In this document: one piece after another, positions 53,400-63,694 of the stretch
How positions within the stretch are numbered: position 1 is the stretch's first letter
Layout: each line of letters opens with the position of its first letter
Source of the DNA: Triatoma infestans
Lineage: Eukaryota > Arthropoda > Insecta > Hemiptera > Reduviidae
Assembly (NCBI GenBank): GCA_011037195.1
Contig: JAAEAF010003487.1
Span: 57,458-121,457 of the forward strand
Length of the DNA stretch: 64,000 nt
Direction of reading: 5' to 3'
Translations under genes and position numbers: made by a program
The notes under the pieces: model-generated
Databases searched by the model: none
Seen by the model: the letters and a program-made list of their open reading frames with translations, nothing else
Told to the model about the DNA's origin: nothing

Positions 53400-54095
53400 A
53401 ACAATAAATTTTACTAAAATAGTACTTTAGAGAAAAGTGTGACGTTACTGCTTTCCCAGTTCGCCCAAAATATCAACGTTCTCGGAAAAATGTTTCAAAT
53501 AAAAGTGGAAGGCGTTTGTGTGTGTAAACGTAATGTCGTATAGTATACGAAGTTTAAAGAAAATCTTGGAGTCGTTTACGAGAAATTCGCAATAAACTGA
53601 AAAAAAAAACTATTTAGTAAAGTGGTAATTTCAGCTGTTGGATTTTGACCGATTCTATCATCTAAATAATATTAATTAGAATTAAATATGTTGTTGGAAT
53701 TCCGAATTTGAAGAAAATCGGACGACCGGAAGTGCCTTTTTACTGAAAAGTGTTTTATTTTTCTGCTATTTTGTCTAAAACGGCTGAACGATTTTTTTTT
53801 TTGACTAAATATATAACTATCATATAAAGAGCTACAACTTTTATTTGAAACATTTCTCCGGGTGAAGAAATTTAAAGGGGCTTGGGGGAGGGGGAGGGTT
53901 ATGTTTTTTCTCTAAAGTGCTATCACAGTTGATTTACAATTCTACCTTCTAACAGAATCAATTAGAAATAAATGGATTGCCAAAATTCCGAGTATTAAGA
54001 AAATTAGTAAAGTGAACAGTTTTTTTTCAGTTTTCGCGATTTTTTCTATAAAAACAAGGGATTTTTTCCGACGGATTTTATTAAATATAGTATAC
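53400..54095. repeat. Repeat family A, head-to-head inverted pair
   Basis: 53410-53650 reads forward (AGTACTTTAGAGAAAAG, TTTCAAATAAAAGTGG, GTTTAAAGAAAATCTTGGAG, TTTAGTAAAGTGGTAATTTC). From 53655 the sequence turns: CATCTAAATAATATTAATTAG, CCGAATTTGAAGAAAATCGG, ACCGGAAGTGCC and AACTTTTATTTGAAACATTT are in reverse. A second reverse subunit ends near 54095. Confidence 0.75.
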
Positions 54096-54254
54096 TATGT
54101 AATAATAATAAAAATAATATTAAGCCTTTATTTCCAAAACATACATATATGTAAATTAAATTAAATTTTTATATAAATGTATGAAATAAACTAAAGTATT
54201 AATTATTTGTAAGTGCATAAATTAAGCAACAAAATAACTAATAATAAATCAAAT

Positions 54255-54490
54255 TCAGGGAAGGGAATAACTAAGTGGTTAGCGTACTGGACTCCCACGC
54301 GGAGGACCCTGGTTCGAGTCCAGCTGTGCTACCCTTAGATTTTTTTCTTTCTAGGTGCCTCTATAGCTCACTGTCTGGTGATGGACAGTGTTGTCTGTAA
54401 CGAGAGAACACTGTCCGGAACCCAGCAGTGCACTAGAAGGCTCTGGGCGCCAATGACCATGGATGTTGAAGCGCCTTAAATAAAAAAAAT
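54255..54490 (+). repeat. tRNA-derived SINE
   Basis: The tRNA-like head has A box TAACTAAGTGGTTAGCG (54268-54284) and B box GGTTCGAGTCC (54311-54321), with 26 bases between. A body of about 150 bases follows with CTGTCTGGTGATGGACAGTG and CACTGTCC repeats that can fold (GGACAGTG/CACTGTCC). The tail is A-rich, TTAAATAAAAAAAATAAATC. It lies next to the 3' end of the RTE remnant. Confidence 0.75.
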
Positions 54491-54589
54491 AAATCAAATT
54501 TTACTTTTTATAAAATAATAAAAATTCTATTGTCTATGACTTATAATAGTAGTTTGTAAATACAAATTAAAATGAATGTTTTTTGCAAG

Positions 54590-56050
54590 TTTTCTTAATC
54601 TTTGGAATCTAGGCCCATTTCCGGCAAAGGCTTCTCCCAGCTTCTTCCAAACTTGTCTATTCTTCTCCAGTTAGTGCCACCTTCTATCTTCAGTTCGTCA
54701 GTTCATCTTAGATATTGTCGATCTTAAATTCTCTATTTCGTGTGCTCCTTTTCGTTTGTTATCTATGGGTGTCCTAACTGTCACTCTTGCTGTCCATCTC
54801 TCGTCAGTTAGTTTTGGTACATGTCCTGCCCTCTTCCACTTCGTTTTCTTTATTAGTTTTATTAAGTCATCTAGTTCCGTCCTTTTTCTTAAGTCTTTAT
54901 TTCTAATTTTATCTTTGCGGGTTAATTTTAAAATACTTCTTTCTATTGCTCATTGCGTTACTTGCTGACGATGAATATTTCTCTTAGAAAGAAACCAGGT
55001 CTGTGACCCGTAGATCAGGCAAGGTACAACGCACTTCTGGTGTGTTGAGATTTTTATTTCAAGTGGCCAATCGTTTTTAAAGATAAATCTCATGCCCCAG
55101 TACTTTTTCCAGCATAAAGTGATACGCCTATTTATCTCTTTCGTAAAACTATTTTCAAATCATATGATGTGGCCTAAGTAAACCGCCTCGGTAACCCAGC
55201 TTAGCTTTGTTTTTTTCTAGATAAATATCCAGCTTATTTATCATTAGGGTTGTCTAATCCAGCACGTTTACCCTTAATATGTAAATCTGTTAACATCCCC
55301 ACCAGTTCTTCTGATGATTTGGCAAAAATTATTATGTCATCGGCAAAACGCAAGTTTGTTAAATTGATACCATTTATCCTAATTCCCTTTTCCTTCCAAT
55401 CAAGTTCTCTGAACACCTGCTCTAAAACGGAATTAAAAAGACTTGATGAGAGTGGGTCGCCTTGCTTGACTCCTTTATCCAATGAGAAGTAGTTTCCTGG
55501 TCTTTCCAGCACTATTCTCGCTTGACTGTGGTTATACCAGTTTTACACTATATTAATGACCCTACTGCCTACACCATGCTTTCTTAGGCAGTCGTACATA
55601 TACTCATGTTTTATGGAATCAAAAGCTTTGGTATAGTCAATGAACGCCATATACATGTCTAATTGGTACTCCTTTGCCTTCTCAATTATTTGATTTACTA
55701 CATGGAGATGGTCTATTGTCGAAAATCCGTTTCTTAATCCTGCCTGTTCAAGTGGTTAGTTTCTTTCAAAAATCCTTTTTAATCTATTTCGAATAGCGGT
55801 CGAAAATAATTTTCCGATGGTTGGTGCTAGACTAATTGGCCTGTAATTGTATAAATCTGCTGTGTCTCCTTTCTTATGCAATAAAACATGGCTGATAATG
55901 GCCATTGAGAAGAGACCTTTTCTGGTTCGATAATTTGATTGAAAAGGGAGGTTAGGTAGTTCAATATTATAGGTAAGGCCGCTTTAATACCTCATTCGTA
56001 ATTGCAACACTTCCTGGTGTATTTATATTTTTCAAGGATTTGATTACATT
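54590..56050 (-). pseudogene. RTE-type LINE reverse transcriptase pseudogene
   Basis: On minus, from about 55860: ADLYNYRPISLAPTIGKLFS, then GLRNGFSTIDHLHVVNQII, YKAFDSIKHEYMYDCLRKHG-like motif A (55640-55570), FSLDKGVKQGDPLSSSLFN (motif B, QGDPLS), LRFADDIIIFAKSSEELVGM (motif C FADD, typical of RTE) and LGHEIYL in the thumb. The end is KLGEAFAGNGPRFQRL at about 54640. QGDPLS plus FADD and this C terminus are RTE hallmarks. The 92-codon stretch 55512-55234 is the longest intact part. The endonuclease is missing, and stops and shifts are frequent. Confidence 0.82.
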
Positions 56051-56371
56051 CTCTATTTCGTGTGCCAAGAAGAGTGGAAATTTTTCCTCATTATCAAAAT
56101 ATGCAGTCAGATAGGATTTTATGTTTGTTGGCTCTCTTTAAAGTTCACGAAAGAGTTGTGTTGCAGTTTTAAGCACCCATTCACTATTTCTATGTACCTA
56201 ACTACAAAATTTGTCAATTACAATTTTGTAAACTGCAGTATGAGAAAACTGTGTGTGTGTTTTTTTTTTGGTTGCAGTTTAGTCTGTTTGCCGATCTAAA
56301 CAAGGAATTGTTTTTATAATGTTAAAAGTATTATAAATACTATCGTATTTATAAATTCTCACAATGTATTA

Positions 56372-56490
56372 ACATTGTAGGTAAACAGTATTTACATTGC
56401 AGGTAAACCATATTTACATTGCAGGTAAACAGTATTTACATTGCAGGTAAATAGTATTTACATTGTAAGTAAAAATATTTACTTGCAGGA
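56372..56490. repeat. 22-bp tandem array, five units
   Basis: ACATTGCAGGTAAACAGTATTT starts at 56372, 56394, 56416, 56438 and 56460, with one or two changes each. GTAAA..TATTTAC within the unit is partly palindromic. Confidence 0.9.
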
Positions 56491-56529
56491 AACAATATTT
56501 ATTATTATGATATTATAGTTTATTAATTA

Positions 56530-56650
56530 TTCAGAGGACCTATATTTCCGGTGAAAACTCAATTTCGAAAATTTGACACGAACCTCCATAATATCAGAAA
56601 AGTGAATTTCGCCAATTTTTCAAATAATGTTATTATCTTTACCAAATTAT
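56530..56650 (+). repeat. Repeat family A end fragment
   Basis: GAGGACCTATATTTCCGGTG, AAAACTCAATTTCGAAAATT and TGACACGAACC. Confidence 0.65.
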
Positions 56651-57548
56651 CTAAAAATGTGTGATTGTGATGTAGCTGTTTGTCACCTTGTCACCTGTGT
56701 ATATTAAAAAAATCAAAGAATTGAAAATTGTGATATAGGAACTATCCTGGGTTTCATCACAGATTCATCTTTATAAATGGCCTCTTTATTTTTTACAGTT
56801 TTTAATTAAATTAACTGATTACCATGTTATCTCGCTTTCTGTTTTTTTTTTTGTTTTTTTTTATAATTAAAAAGGAAAAATATGTATACATGCTTGTTTT
56901 GTGTATATATATATTTAAAAATATAAAAAGTAATGAAAATAACCAAGAGGGAGCGCAATAAAAGGAAAAATAGAAAAACGTACCTATTAGTTGGGAGGGG
57001 GAGTCGCCCAGGTCACTACTAGCTCACTCTACACTTTTTTTTATTATCTATCTGCCCTCATAGTATGATCTCTAGTTCTCAATCCGGTTTATTTATTTAA
57101 ATAAAAGTAAGCAACACAAAACTTTTTCATTTATTGAAATTCGGCAGAGAACGTGGGGCTTGCTGGAACTTTGTACTGAGCTTAAACTAACCTTCTCATT
57201 CACAACGTATCATTGGCAACATAGACAGAATTTTACAATTGTTTACAGTTAACATACAACAATATACCAGGCGCTGTTAAAATAAACAGTAAGTATTTGA
57301 GATAAGTCCAATTCTCTAATTTGAGGTTTACAGCGGGATCCATGTTTTAAGGTATTCTGAGTACCTATTTTTAAAATTTCTCGGAAATGGAAAATTGAAT
57401 TGCTCAACCAATTTTATGCCAACGCTCTTACCCGAGGAGTTTCCGTCAAAATCTGTCAAAAGAAAATGCTTACTTCCCTGAATAGTTTTTTTTGCAATTT
57501 TCTTTAAACTGCGCACTTATACTAAACTCATAAAACCCCATCAGTAAC
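56651..57548. other. Mostly nothing recognised; possible weak family A at 57340-57520
   Basis: AATTTCTCGGAAATGG and TTGCAATTTTCTTTAAACTGCG are compatible with a very diverged reverse family A copy. The rest is AT-rich. Confidence 0.35.
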
Positions 57549-57857
57549 TATAATGGATATGAGAAGGAGAAAATTGGGTTTAAGAGATGAATAAACTGGA
57601 AATAATGCTGAACACTGTATAATGGAAAGTAATATAAACTGCCTGGACTTTACACGAATATAGAAATTAGGCGGTAGAGAAGGGTAGTAGTTGGTTGCTG
57701 ACTCGTTCACTGTTCTAAAGACTGTCCTCCTGTAAGTCTAACTTGGCTGTATATATTCGGAGTCTCCCACTCTAGTCTGGTCTAATTAGCGAGTCGGATT
57801 CTCAATTTTGTGTATCCCCCTTCTTTTTTGGATCCCTCTCTTCGGATCCTATCACAC
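57549..57857 (-). repeat. Repeat family F copy 1 (LTR-like)
   Basis: About 310 bases matching 60678-61070 in the same orientation: GCTGAACACTGTATAAT, CTG(C/G).CTGGACTTTAC, GACTGTCCT, GTCTGG.CTAATTAG and TTCGGATCC. On minus it begins near TGATAGGATCCGAAG. Confidence 0.7.
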
Positions 57858-58439
57858 TTTCACTATACGCATAAAGCCCTATCACTTACACTACGCTCAT
57901 AATGCTTTATTAATTTTTAATTTGAAACAATATTTTTTCCCAAGAAAGCTCCAATCGCCACTTTTCTCTAAAACAGTGTTGGTCACTGTTGGCTTTTTGG
58001 GTAGCGGCTCCTTCGAGAACCAGCTAGCGCGACTTCATTCCTCAGAACTCCTTGAATAAGATGAAGTTGTATTTTTCTTTTAACTGGACATATTATTTCT
58101 GTTAAATCATTTATACGAAATCGCAGCAACACTAACTTTGTATATTGCTTTTTATATTGTAGAGAAAAGAAATCTGGCGTGGAGTACTCACACAACTTTC
58201 TCTAATTCCTTTTAATCCAGTTATATATAATATGACAACTTTTCTTTAAACTTCAAATTTCGCCCCATTTATCCTAATGTAAATATAGTGGTGGCGGAGG
58301 ACAAATAATATCCACCTACTAACCGAAGTAGGTAGACAATGAAGAGCGCGCCAATAACGTAGAAGCAACCATTCGAATATTTGAAATTTAACGACACAAA
58401 TTCCGCTATCTAAAATCTAAAATCAACTTAAAAAAATAA
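57858..58439. other. Nothing recognised; possible family A trace at 57900-58000
   Basis: AT-rich. Confidence 0.35.
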
Positions 58440-58935
58440 AAAAATGTTACAAATAAAAGTAATAGGTTTATATCTGTGTAGTTAGCATTCCAAGTTGTAG
58501 CAAGCCGTAAACGAGACAATTCAGAAAACCTATTATGTTTATATGTGTATGAAGGTGATGTTGAGGATGAAGATTGAATGAATATTTAAAAGGTGTTGGT
58601 GATGGAATCAATAAAAAAGACTGATTTTAAAATAAAATGAGTTCAATTGATTATTATATTATGCAATTTAAAATGCACAGTCTAATAATTGTAGGTGGTT
58701 TACTCTTCAAGTGCTTGAAGGAGACGTTGCCGCAAGGCGGTGGAATACTTCCAGGTTTCTATTTTGGCCGTTAGTATGCAGAAACAAAAGCTTACCTTTT
58801 GTGCTAATAGATTGCACCATTAACAGAAAGAGTAATAACATCCAACATACTCGTATTATGTAAATCACACGTCCGGTTAACCGATTTTCTTCAAATTTAC
58901 AATTCCATCAATGTTTCTAATTTAAAAAAAAAATT
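58440..58935 (+). repeat. Repeat family A, interrupted fragments
   Basis: ATGTTACAAATAAAAGTAATAGG with TGTAGTTAGCATTCCAAG (58442-58500), and CACGTCCGGTTAACCGATTTTC with TTCAAATTTACAATTCCATC (58868-58915). Confidence 0.6.
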
Positions 58936-59690
58936 ATTTTAGATTTCCAATAATTGTAGTGAGAGAAAGTCGTGTGAGTGCAGGGTAATTTGTGAGTTTG
59001 TTGTATGGTATTGTTATAATACGCATGCGTATTAATAATAATAATAATAAAGGAAGTATATAATTAGATATGTATGGTTACATTATTGGTGTTTTAGAGC
59101 AGAACAAGTTGAACTAAGTAATTTGTATTGTTATTGTTTTGTATAGATTAGTGTTTGTATGTATATTACAATACATTACTGTGTGGCGGATATTGTGAAA
59201 GGTAATGTTGGTGAACTATAAAAATTACTTTAACATTTTTACAATCGTTTGCAAAATGTGACATTTCTATTATAACCAAGGTCTTTCATATGTAATGTTC
59301 TATATTCTTCCTAATGGATATTATATATGCATAATTTATATATTTTAGTTCGTCAATTGTGAAAAGTGAAGTTTGATAAAGAGAAAAACATGTGAAATAT
59401 TTCACATTTCAAAGTAAAAATTTGATGTGAAACATTCACACGACTTTCTTTTATTATAATTATTATAAATCTATACTAAACATATTTTCTTCGAACTGGC
59501 CAATATTTACTAAACGTTTACAGTCCGATATATTAAAAATATAGATAAAAGATTATAATTGCTAATCTGTTAGCGTTCTCTGTTCTCAACTCGTGACAAA
59601 GCTATTTAACAGCTGTTTAAATTTAAACCTAATTCAGAAAGGTTAGCAGCAACCCCAGCATTAATTTTTCTGGGAAGTTATTTGTTTATA
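58936..59690. other. Nothing recognised
   Basis: AT-rich. (TAA)n at 59030-59049. Confidence 0.35.
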
Positions 59691-59693
59691 GCC

Positions 59694-59870
59694 ATGCAGT
59701 GATCATTTCAAGTTTAAAGAAAATCATCAGCACCGTTTACGAGAAAGTTTCAATGCAGTGATCATTCCAAGTTTAAAGAAAATAATCAGCACAGTTTACG
59801 AGACATTTCCCATGCAGTGATCATTCCAAGTTTAAAGAAAATCATCCGCACAATTTACGAGAAAGTTCCA
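59694..59870 (+). repeat. 59-bp segment of family A, tandemly triplicated
   Basis: ATGCAGTGATCATTCCAAG.. through TTTAAAGAAAATCAT.AGCAC.. to TTTACGAGAAAGTT starts at 59694, 59753 and 59812. Confidence 0.9.
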
Positions 59871-60350
59871 AATACTCAAAAATCTTTTTCTGTAGAGTTG
59901 CAATTCCGGTAAACTGATTCTCTTAAATTTTGAATTCTAGCTAATCTTTTAGTGTATCATAAATAAATAGCGGAACCATAAATTGTGATCAGTTCCTAGA
60001 TTATATTTTAAATACAAGTTGTAGATATTTTATATGAACAGATGATTGTATACGAAGTTCAAAGAAAATCGTTGACGCCAATTTCGAGAAAAACCACAAA
60101 AGTTCGAGAAAAAAAAACATTGCCTAAAATTGCACTTCTGGTTGATGGACTTTGTTCGAAAACGTTAATGTCAGTGGTTGCGGTGTGGTAGTATCTAATT
60201 GGAACACCAACACTGTGCTTCCGGAGACATTACAGTTTTGAGATTTTTTTTTTTAAACACCTAGATTTGGCTAGAAACATTTTTTTCGTACCCAGGGAAC
60301 CTCGCAACCAGAATTTCCGATGAAACTAAATTTCATAAATTTGTCACGAT
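59871..60350 (+). repeat. Repeat family A, forward copy
   Basis: Continues from the triplication: CAATTCCGGTAAACTGATTC, AAACCATAAATTGTGATC-like, GTATACGAAGTTCAAAGAAA, ATTGCACTTCTGGTTGATGG, GGTGTGGTAGTATCTAATTGG and ACCCAGGGAACCTCGCAACC, up to TTTCATAAATTTGTCACGAT. The CA tract is reduced to a T-rich stretch. Confidence 0.7.
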
Positions 60351-60677
60351 TGCAATAGAGATTTTAATTTTAAAATTAGAATATTTAAATAATTCAATCA
60401 TTAGAACATCATTTTGGATATTTTCCATTTTTTTCTTATCGTGGTATTCATAAGTTATTAATAAAGCTTTACTTTATAGAGTTAAATTTATATACACTAA
60501 TTCTGCCTCTAATTGATTGCATAGTAAACTAATTGTACCCAATTTATATTACATAATTGATTTAAATATTACCAAGTCTGATAAGCCATTAAATTCATAA
60601 CAGGGATTTTATAATATTAAAGCTATAATTGAATCACATTTCTAATAAATATAGGGCTATTGAATGAATATTGCTAT
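60351..60677. other. Nothing recognised
   Basis: AT-rich. Confidence 0.35.
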
Positions 60678-61070
60678 TATAATGGAAGTGAGAGAAGGAG
60701 AGCGATTTAGAGAAAATGGAATGAGATAAGTAATAAACTATATAATATGCTGAACACTGTATAATAAATAGAAGACACAAACTGCAAGGACTTTACTGTT
60801 AAATAGAAGTTAGGCAGCGAGAGAATAATCAAGAGGACAGACTGGCTGAGTAATTAGAAGGTAATAGATAGATTGTTGACTGGATGTACTGTTGTGAAAC
60901 TCTGTCGTAAAACTGTCCTGAACTGATCTGCTGTCGCTCTTTTTATATGAATCGAACTCTCCCTTCTTAGTCTGGCCTGATGGGGAGTAACTAACTTTTG
61001 ATTCATTTAATGTCTCCTTCTTCGCACTTCGGATCCTACGAATCTTCAAGATTCGGATCCCATGACACTA
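60678..61070 (-). repeat. Repeat family F copy 2 (LTR-like)
   Basis: On minus it begins TGTCATGGGATCCGAATC, and the conserved part ends near CCATTATAATAGCA (TG...CA). A TATA-like box TCATATAAAAAG (minus) lies at about 60939-60950, consistent with an LTR promoter. Copy 1 lies 2.8 kb to the left in the same orientation. The interval holds no pol-like sequence, so two solo LTRs are as likely as one element. Confidence 0.6.
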
Positions 61071-61229
61071 TATAGAACACAAATAATCGCCGAACGTTTA
61101 TTCTCTCATCCTGGAAAAAACCGGTTGTGAAATATGCTTCAAATTGAGAAATATGCTTCAAACTTGGAGTCTTTACTAAACATGTGGTTGGTCTTAGTAT
61201 TGTTACTTAAATTCAGGTAGTGAGCAGTT
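61071..61229. other. Nothing recognised
   Basis: Short AT-rich spacer. Confidence 0.35.
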
Positions 61230-61500
61230 ATATTCACACATTCCACAAAAACCTCTTAAATTCAGATCGGTAAATTCGCAATTCCGGATAACCGAAATTC
61301 TTAAATTACGAATCCTAACAATGCATTCAAGATATCTGAATATTATACAGGTGATAGAACCGCATATTCTACTGAAAAGTGGCACTTTACTCGAGCTCAA
61401 CATTGACACTAAAAAAAAAATTTCCCAAAAAAATGTTCAAATAAAATTGAATGGCTATTTGACTCAATTAATATGCAGATTTAAAAAAAAAATAGAGTAA
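61230..61500 (+). repeat. Repeat family A fragment, forward
   Basis: TTCGCAATTCCGGATAACCG, AGAACCGCATATTCTACTG, AAAAGTGGCACTTTACTCG and AATGTTCAAATAAAATTG. Confidence 0.6.
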
Positions 61501-61597
61501 AGTTGAAGTATTATGATCGATACTTCGCGTCCGACACCTCAATCCAATATCAGGTTTGCATTTCCAGCGATTTTTTTTTTTTTACTTTCTTTTAATA

Positions 61598-62320
61598 CTA
61601 GTAAGAGGAAGTATTATTATACCACCGTCAAATTTTCAAAATTGAGTTTACATGTTTTGAGGTCCCCTGAATACGATAAAATTGTTTTTAGCGAATGGTC
61701 TGTATGTGAGTATGTGCGTTTGTTTGTGAACACAGTATCTCAAAACAGTATCTCACACTATCGTCAAAAACATAACAAAAATCGCAGGAAGCACAAATTT
61801 AATATTCTGTTTCCGTACTACTACTGCTGGATCTGACAATCCAAATTTCAAAAAAGTTTCGGGTAAAATCAAGTGCGACTTTACTGATTGTTTTTTCCAG
61901 TTTTTCCGATTTCTCAAAAACGGCTCTCACAATTTTCTCTAAACTTCTTATATTATCTGCGCGCAAATAAATAATTATCACTTTTACTTGAAATATTTTC
62001 CAGGGAAAATTGATATTTTGGGGAGTGGTGGGGGAACAGTAGCACTAGCTTATCTCTAAAATACCAATCCAGTACAATATATGGTTCTGTTATTTCTATA
62101 ATATTAATATATATAAGAAACGCTCCTAGAATTCCAAATTTGAAGAAAATCATTTCGTCCGGAAGTGCGATTTCATAGAATTGGTTTTTGAGTTTGGGGG
62201 GGGGGGATTATCTGGAAAACGACTTCAACGTTTCCTTTAAAATTGGTGTGTTAACTGCACAGAAATAAAGCTATCACTTTTATTTGTAAGATTTTTCTGA
62301 CAAAAATTGGTTAGTTCTCA
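61598..62320 (-). repeat. Repeat family A, long reverse copy (best reference copy)
   Basis: About 720 bases: CTAGTAAGAGGAAGTATTAT (family end), TTCAAAATTGAGTTTACATG, TTTTGAGGTCCCCTGAATACG, TTTTTAGCGAATGGTCTG, TGTGAGTATGTGCGTTTG (decayed TG tract), AGTGCGACTTTACTGATTG, TCTCAAAAACGGCTCTCAC, TCACTTTTACTTGAAATATT, GGTGGGGGAACAGTAGCAC, TCTCTAAAATACC. A second subunit begins CCAAATTTGAAGAAAATC. Confidence 0.8.
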
Positions 62321-62635
62321 AAGTTCCTCTAATTCAGTAAGTAATTCTCTACCTGCCACTGTTGGGAGGTTGGTAATTGTCCCACCCATACTTGTGTTGA
62401 TACAGATGAGCGAAATTTGAAAATTTGAAACATATATAAGCAAGAGAAAGTTGTTTGAGTGTTACACCCGTTATTTTCTTGTTCTTGTTCTTGTTTAGTT
62501 GACGTATACACACACATACAATTGCCCATCATCCCTATTATATTATAAAATTAAGGTAAATCATTCGTTTAGTAAAAATTCTAACCTTCTGTGGACTAGA
62601 ATTGTCAAAAATTACAATAACAAAAAATCATGGGA
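62321..62635. other. Nothing recognised
   Basis: AT-rich. Confidence 0.35.
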
Positions 62636-63120
62636 ATAATAATAATAATGTTTTATTTAAAAAATATATATATATATATTTCATTGGAATTGCAGTTTGC
62701 ATGGACGTTGGTCCATGGAGTTATGCTATGAAAAAAAAATTACAAAAAACATAATGAGAAAACTACTTTAAGAATGTACTGCAGTGTACACAGGAACAGA
62801 GGGGCTCAACTCCAGTCTCCAGATAGATATATGACATAGTTCGGTGTATATTGTGGCAGGGAAAATAATCGTTTTATAAAACAAATATTTAACATTTCAA
62901 TCACCTCCAGTTGCATACACCCTCCAGAACTGGGCTGCATAACACAACATCGTAGCTCTTTATACACAAAATTAGAAACTTCTACTCTGGATGAAACGGG
63001 GAGAGAATTATTATTAAAAAACCTATTGTATGGCATCTTTCCTGAACATATTTTACAAACGAAAGTTTAGGGATTGATATAATACCTAAATATTTATACT
63101 GGCAATTGACAATATCAATT
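62636..63120 (-). pseudogene. LINE remnant (CR1/L2-type C-terminal half fragment) with (ATT)n tail
   Basis: On minus: CQYKYLGIISIPKLSF (63105-63060, the thumb 'YKYLG' motif), then AAQFWRVYATGG and MLNICFIKRLFSLPQYTPNY with VIYL (62890-62830), matching FYKKLFSLNKSTPAWLI of the LINE at 31746-32792. A 3' UTR follows with hairpin CATGGAC-CAAC-GTCCATG (62698-62716) and a run of ATT at 62636-62655. The zinc-binding C terminus is deleted. Confidence 0.65.
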
Positions 63121-63690
63121 GTTAACTATATATGAAAACTATGTATGAAATAGAATAAAATCATGCGAAAATTTCACAAGTTTGTTTGACCTTTCAACTT
63201 CGCATTGTCAGAGTAATTTCACTGCACAATTCGGAGCATAATTCACCATTATGTACATTAAACGTGAAAGTAATTAAACTATTTAAAAAACCGAGAATCT
63301 TGCCTGAGATGAGTGGCTCCCTGAAATAGGTAGCAAAAACAAACCGATCCGGTCACATTTTTCCAAACCACTTTTCTTTTTGAAACTGAAGTTCTTGTTA
63401 AAAATAGCCGACAGAATGTGCTATTAAGATGCCATCAGTCCATTTATGTCAAAAAAGTCTTATGCAGACATTTTACACGGTGGTTTTACCATGAAGATGT
63501 ACAGGAATTTTAATTATGACGATTTTATTTCAACTTCCTCTACAGTGGAACCTTACTTACAGTTCGTAAATCCTGTTAACATTCATGCGAATCTAATACG
63601 CACATCCAGTTCTTCATTCGATAATTTCAGATTTACTTTCTTCTTGCTGCCGTTCTTACAGTTCTAATAGAAAAATTTACTTACCGGCTA
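63121..63690. other. Nothing recognised
   Basis: AT-rich. A 73-codon open frame at 63446-63667 has no recognisable motif and its composition is not distinctive. Confidence 0.35.
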
Positions 63691-63694
63691 ATTG

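Noticed and set aside
54268..54330. Functional tRNA gene
   Set aside because: A and B boxes are good but the anticodon and acceptor stems do not fold properly; it is a SINE head.
63446..63667. 73-codon ORF as a small gene
   Set aside because: No motif, no signal peptide, no supporting context.
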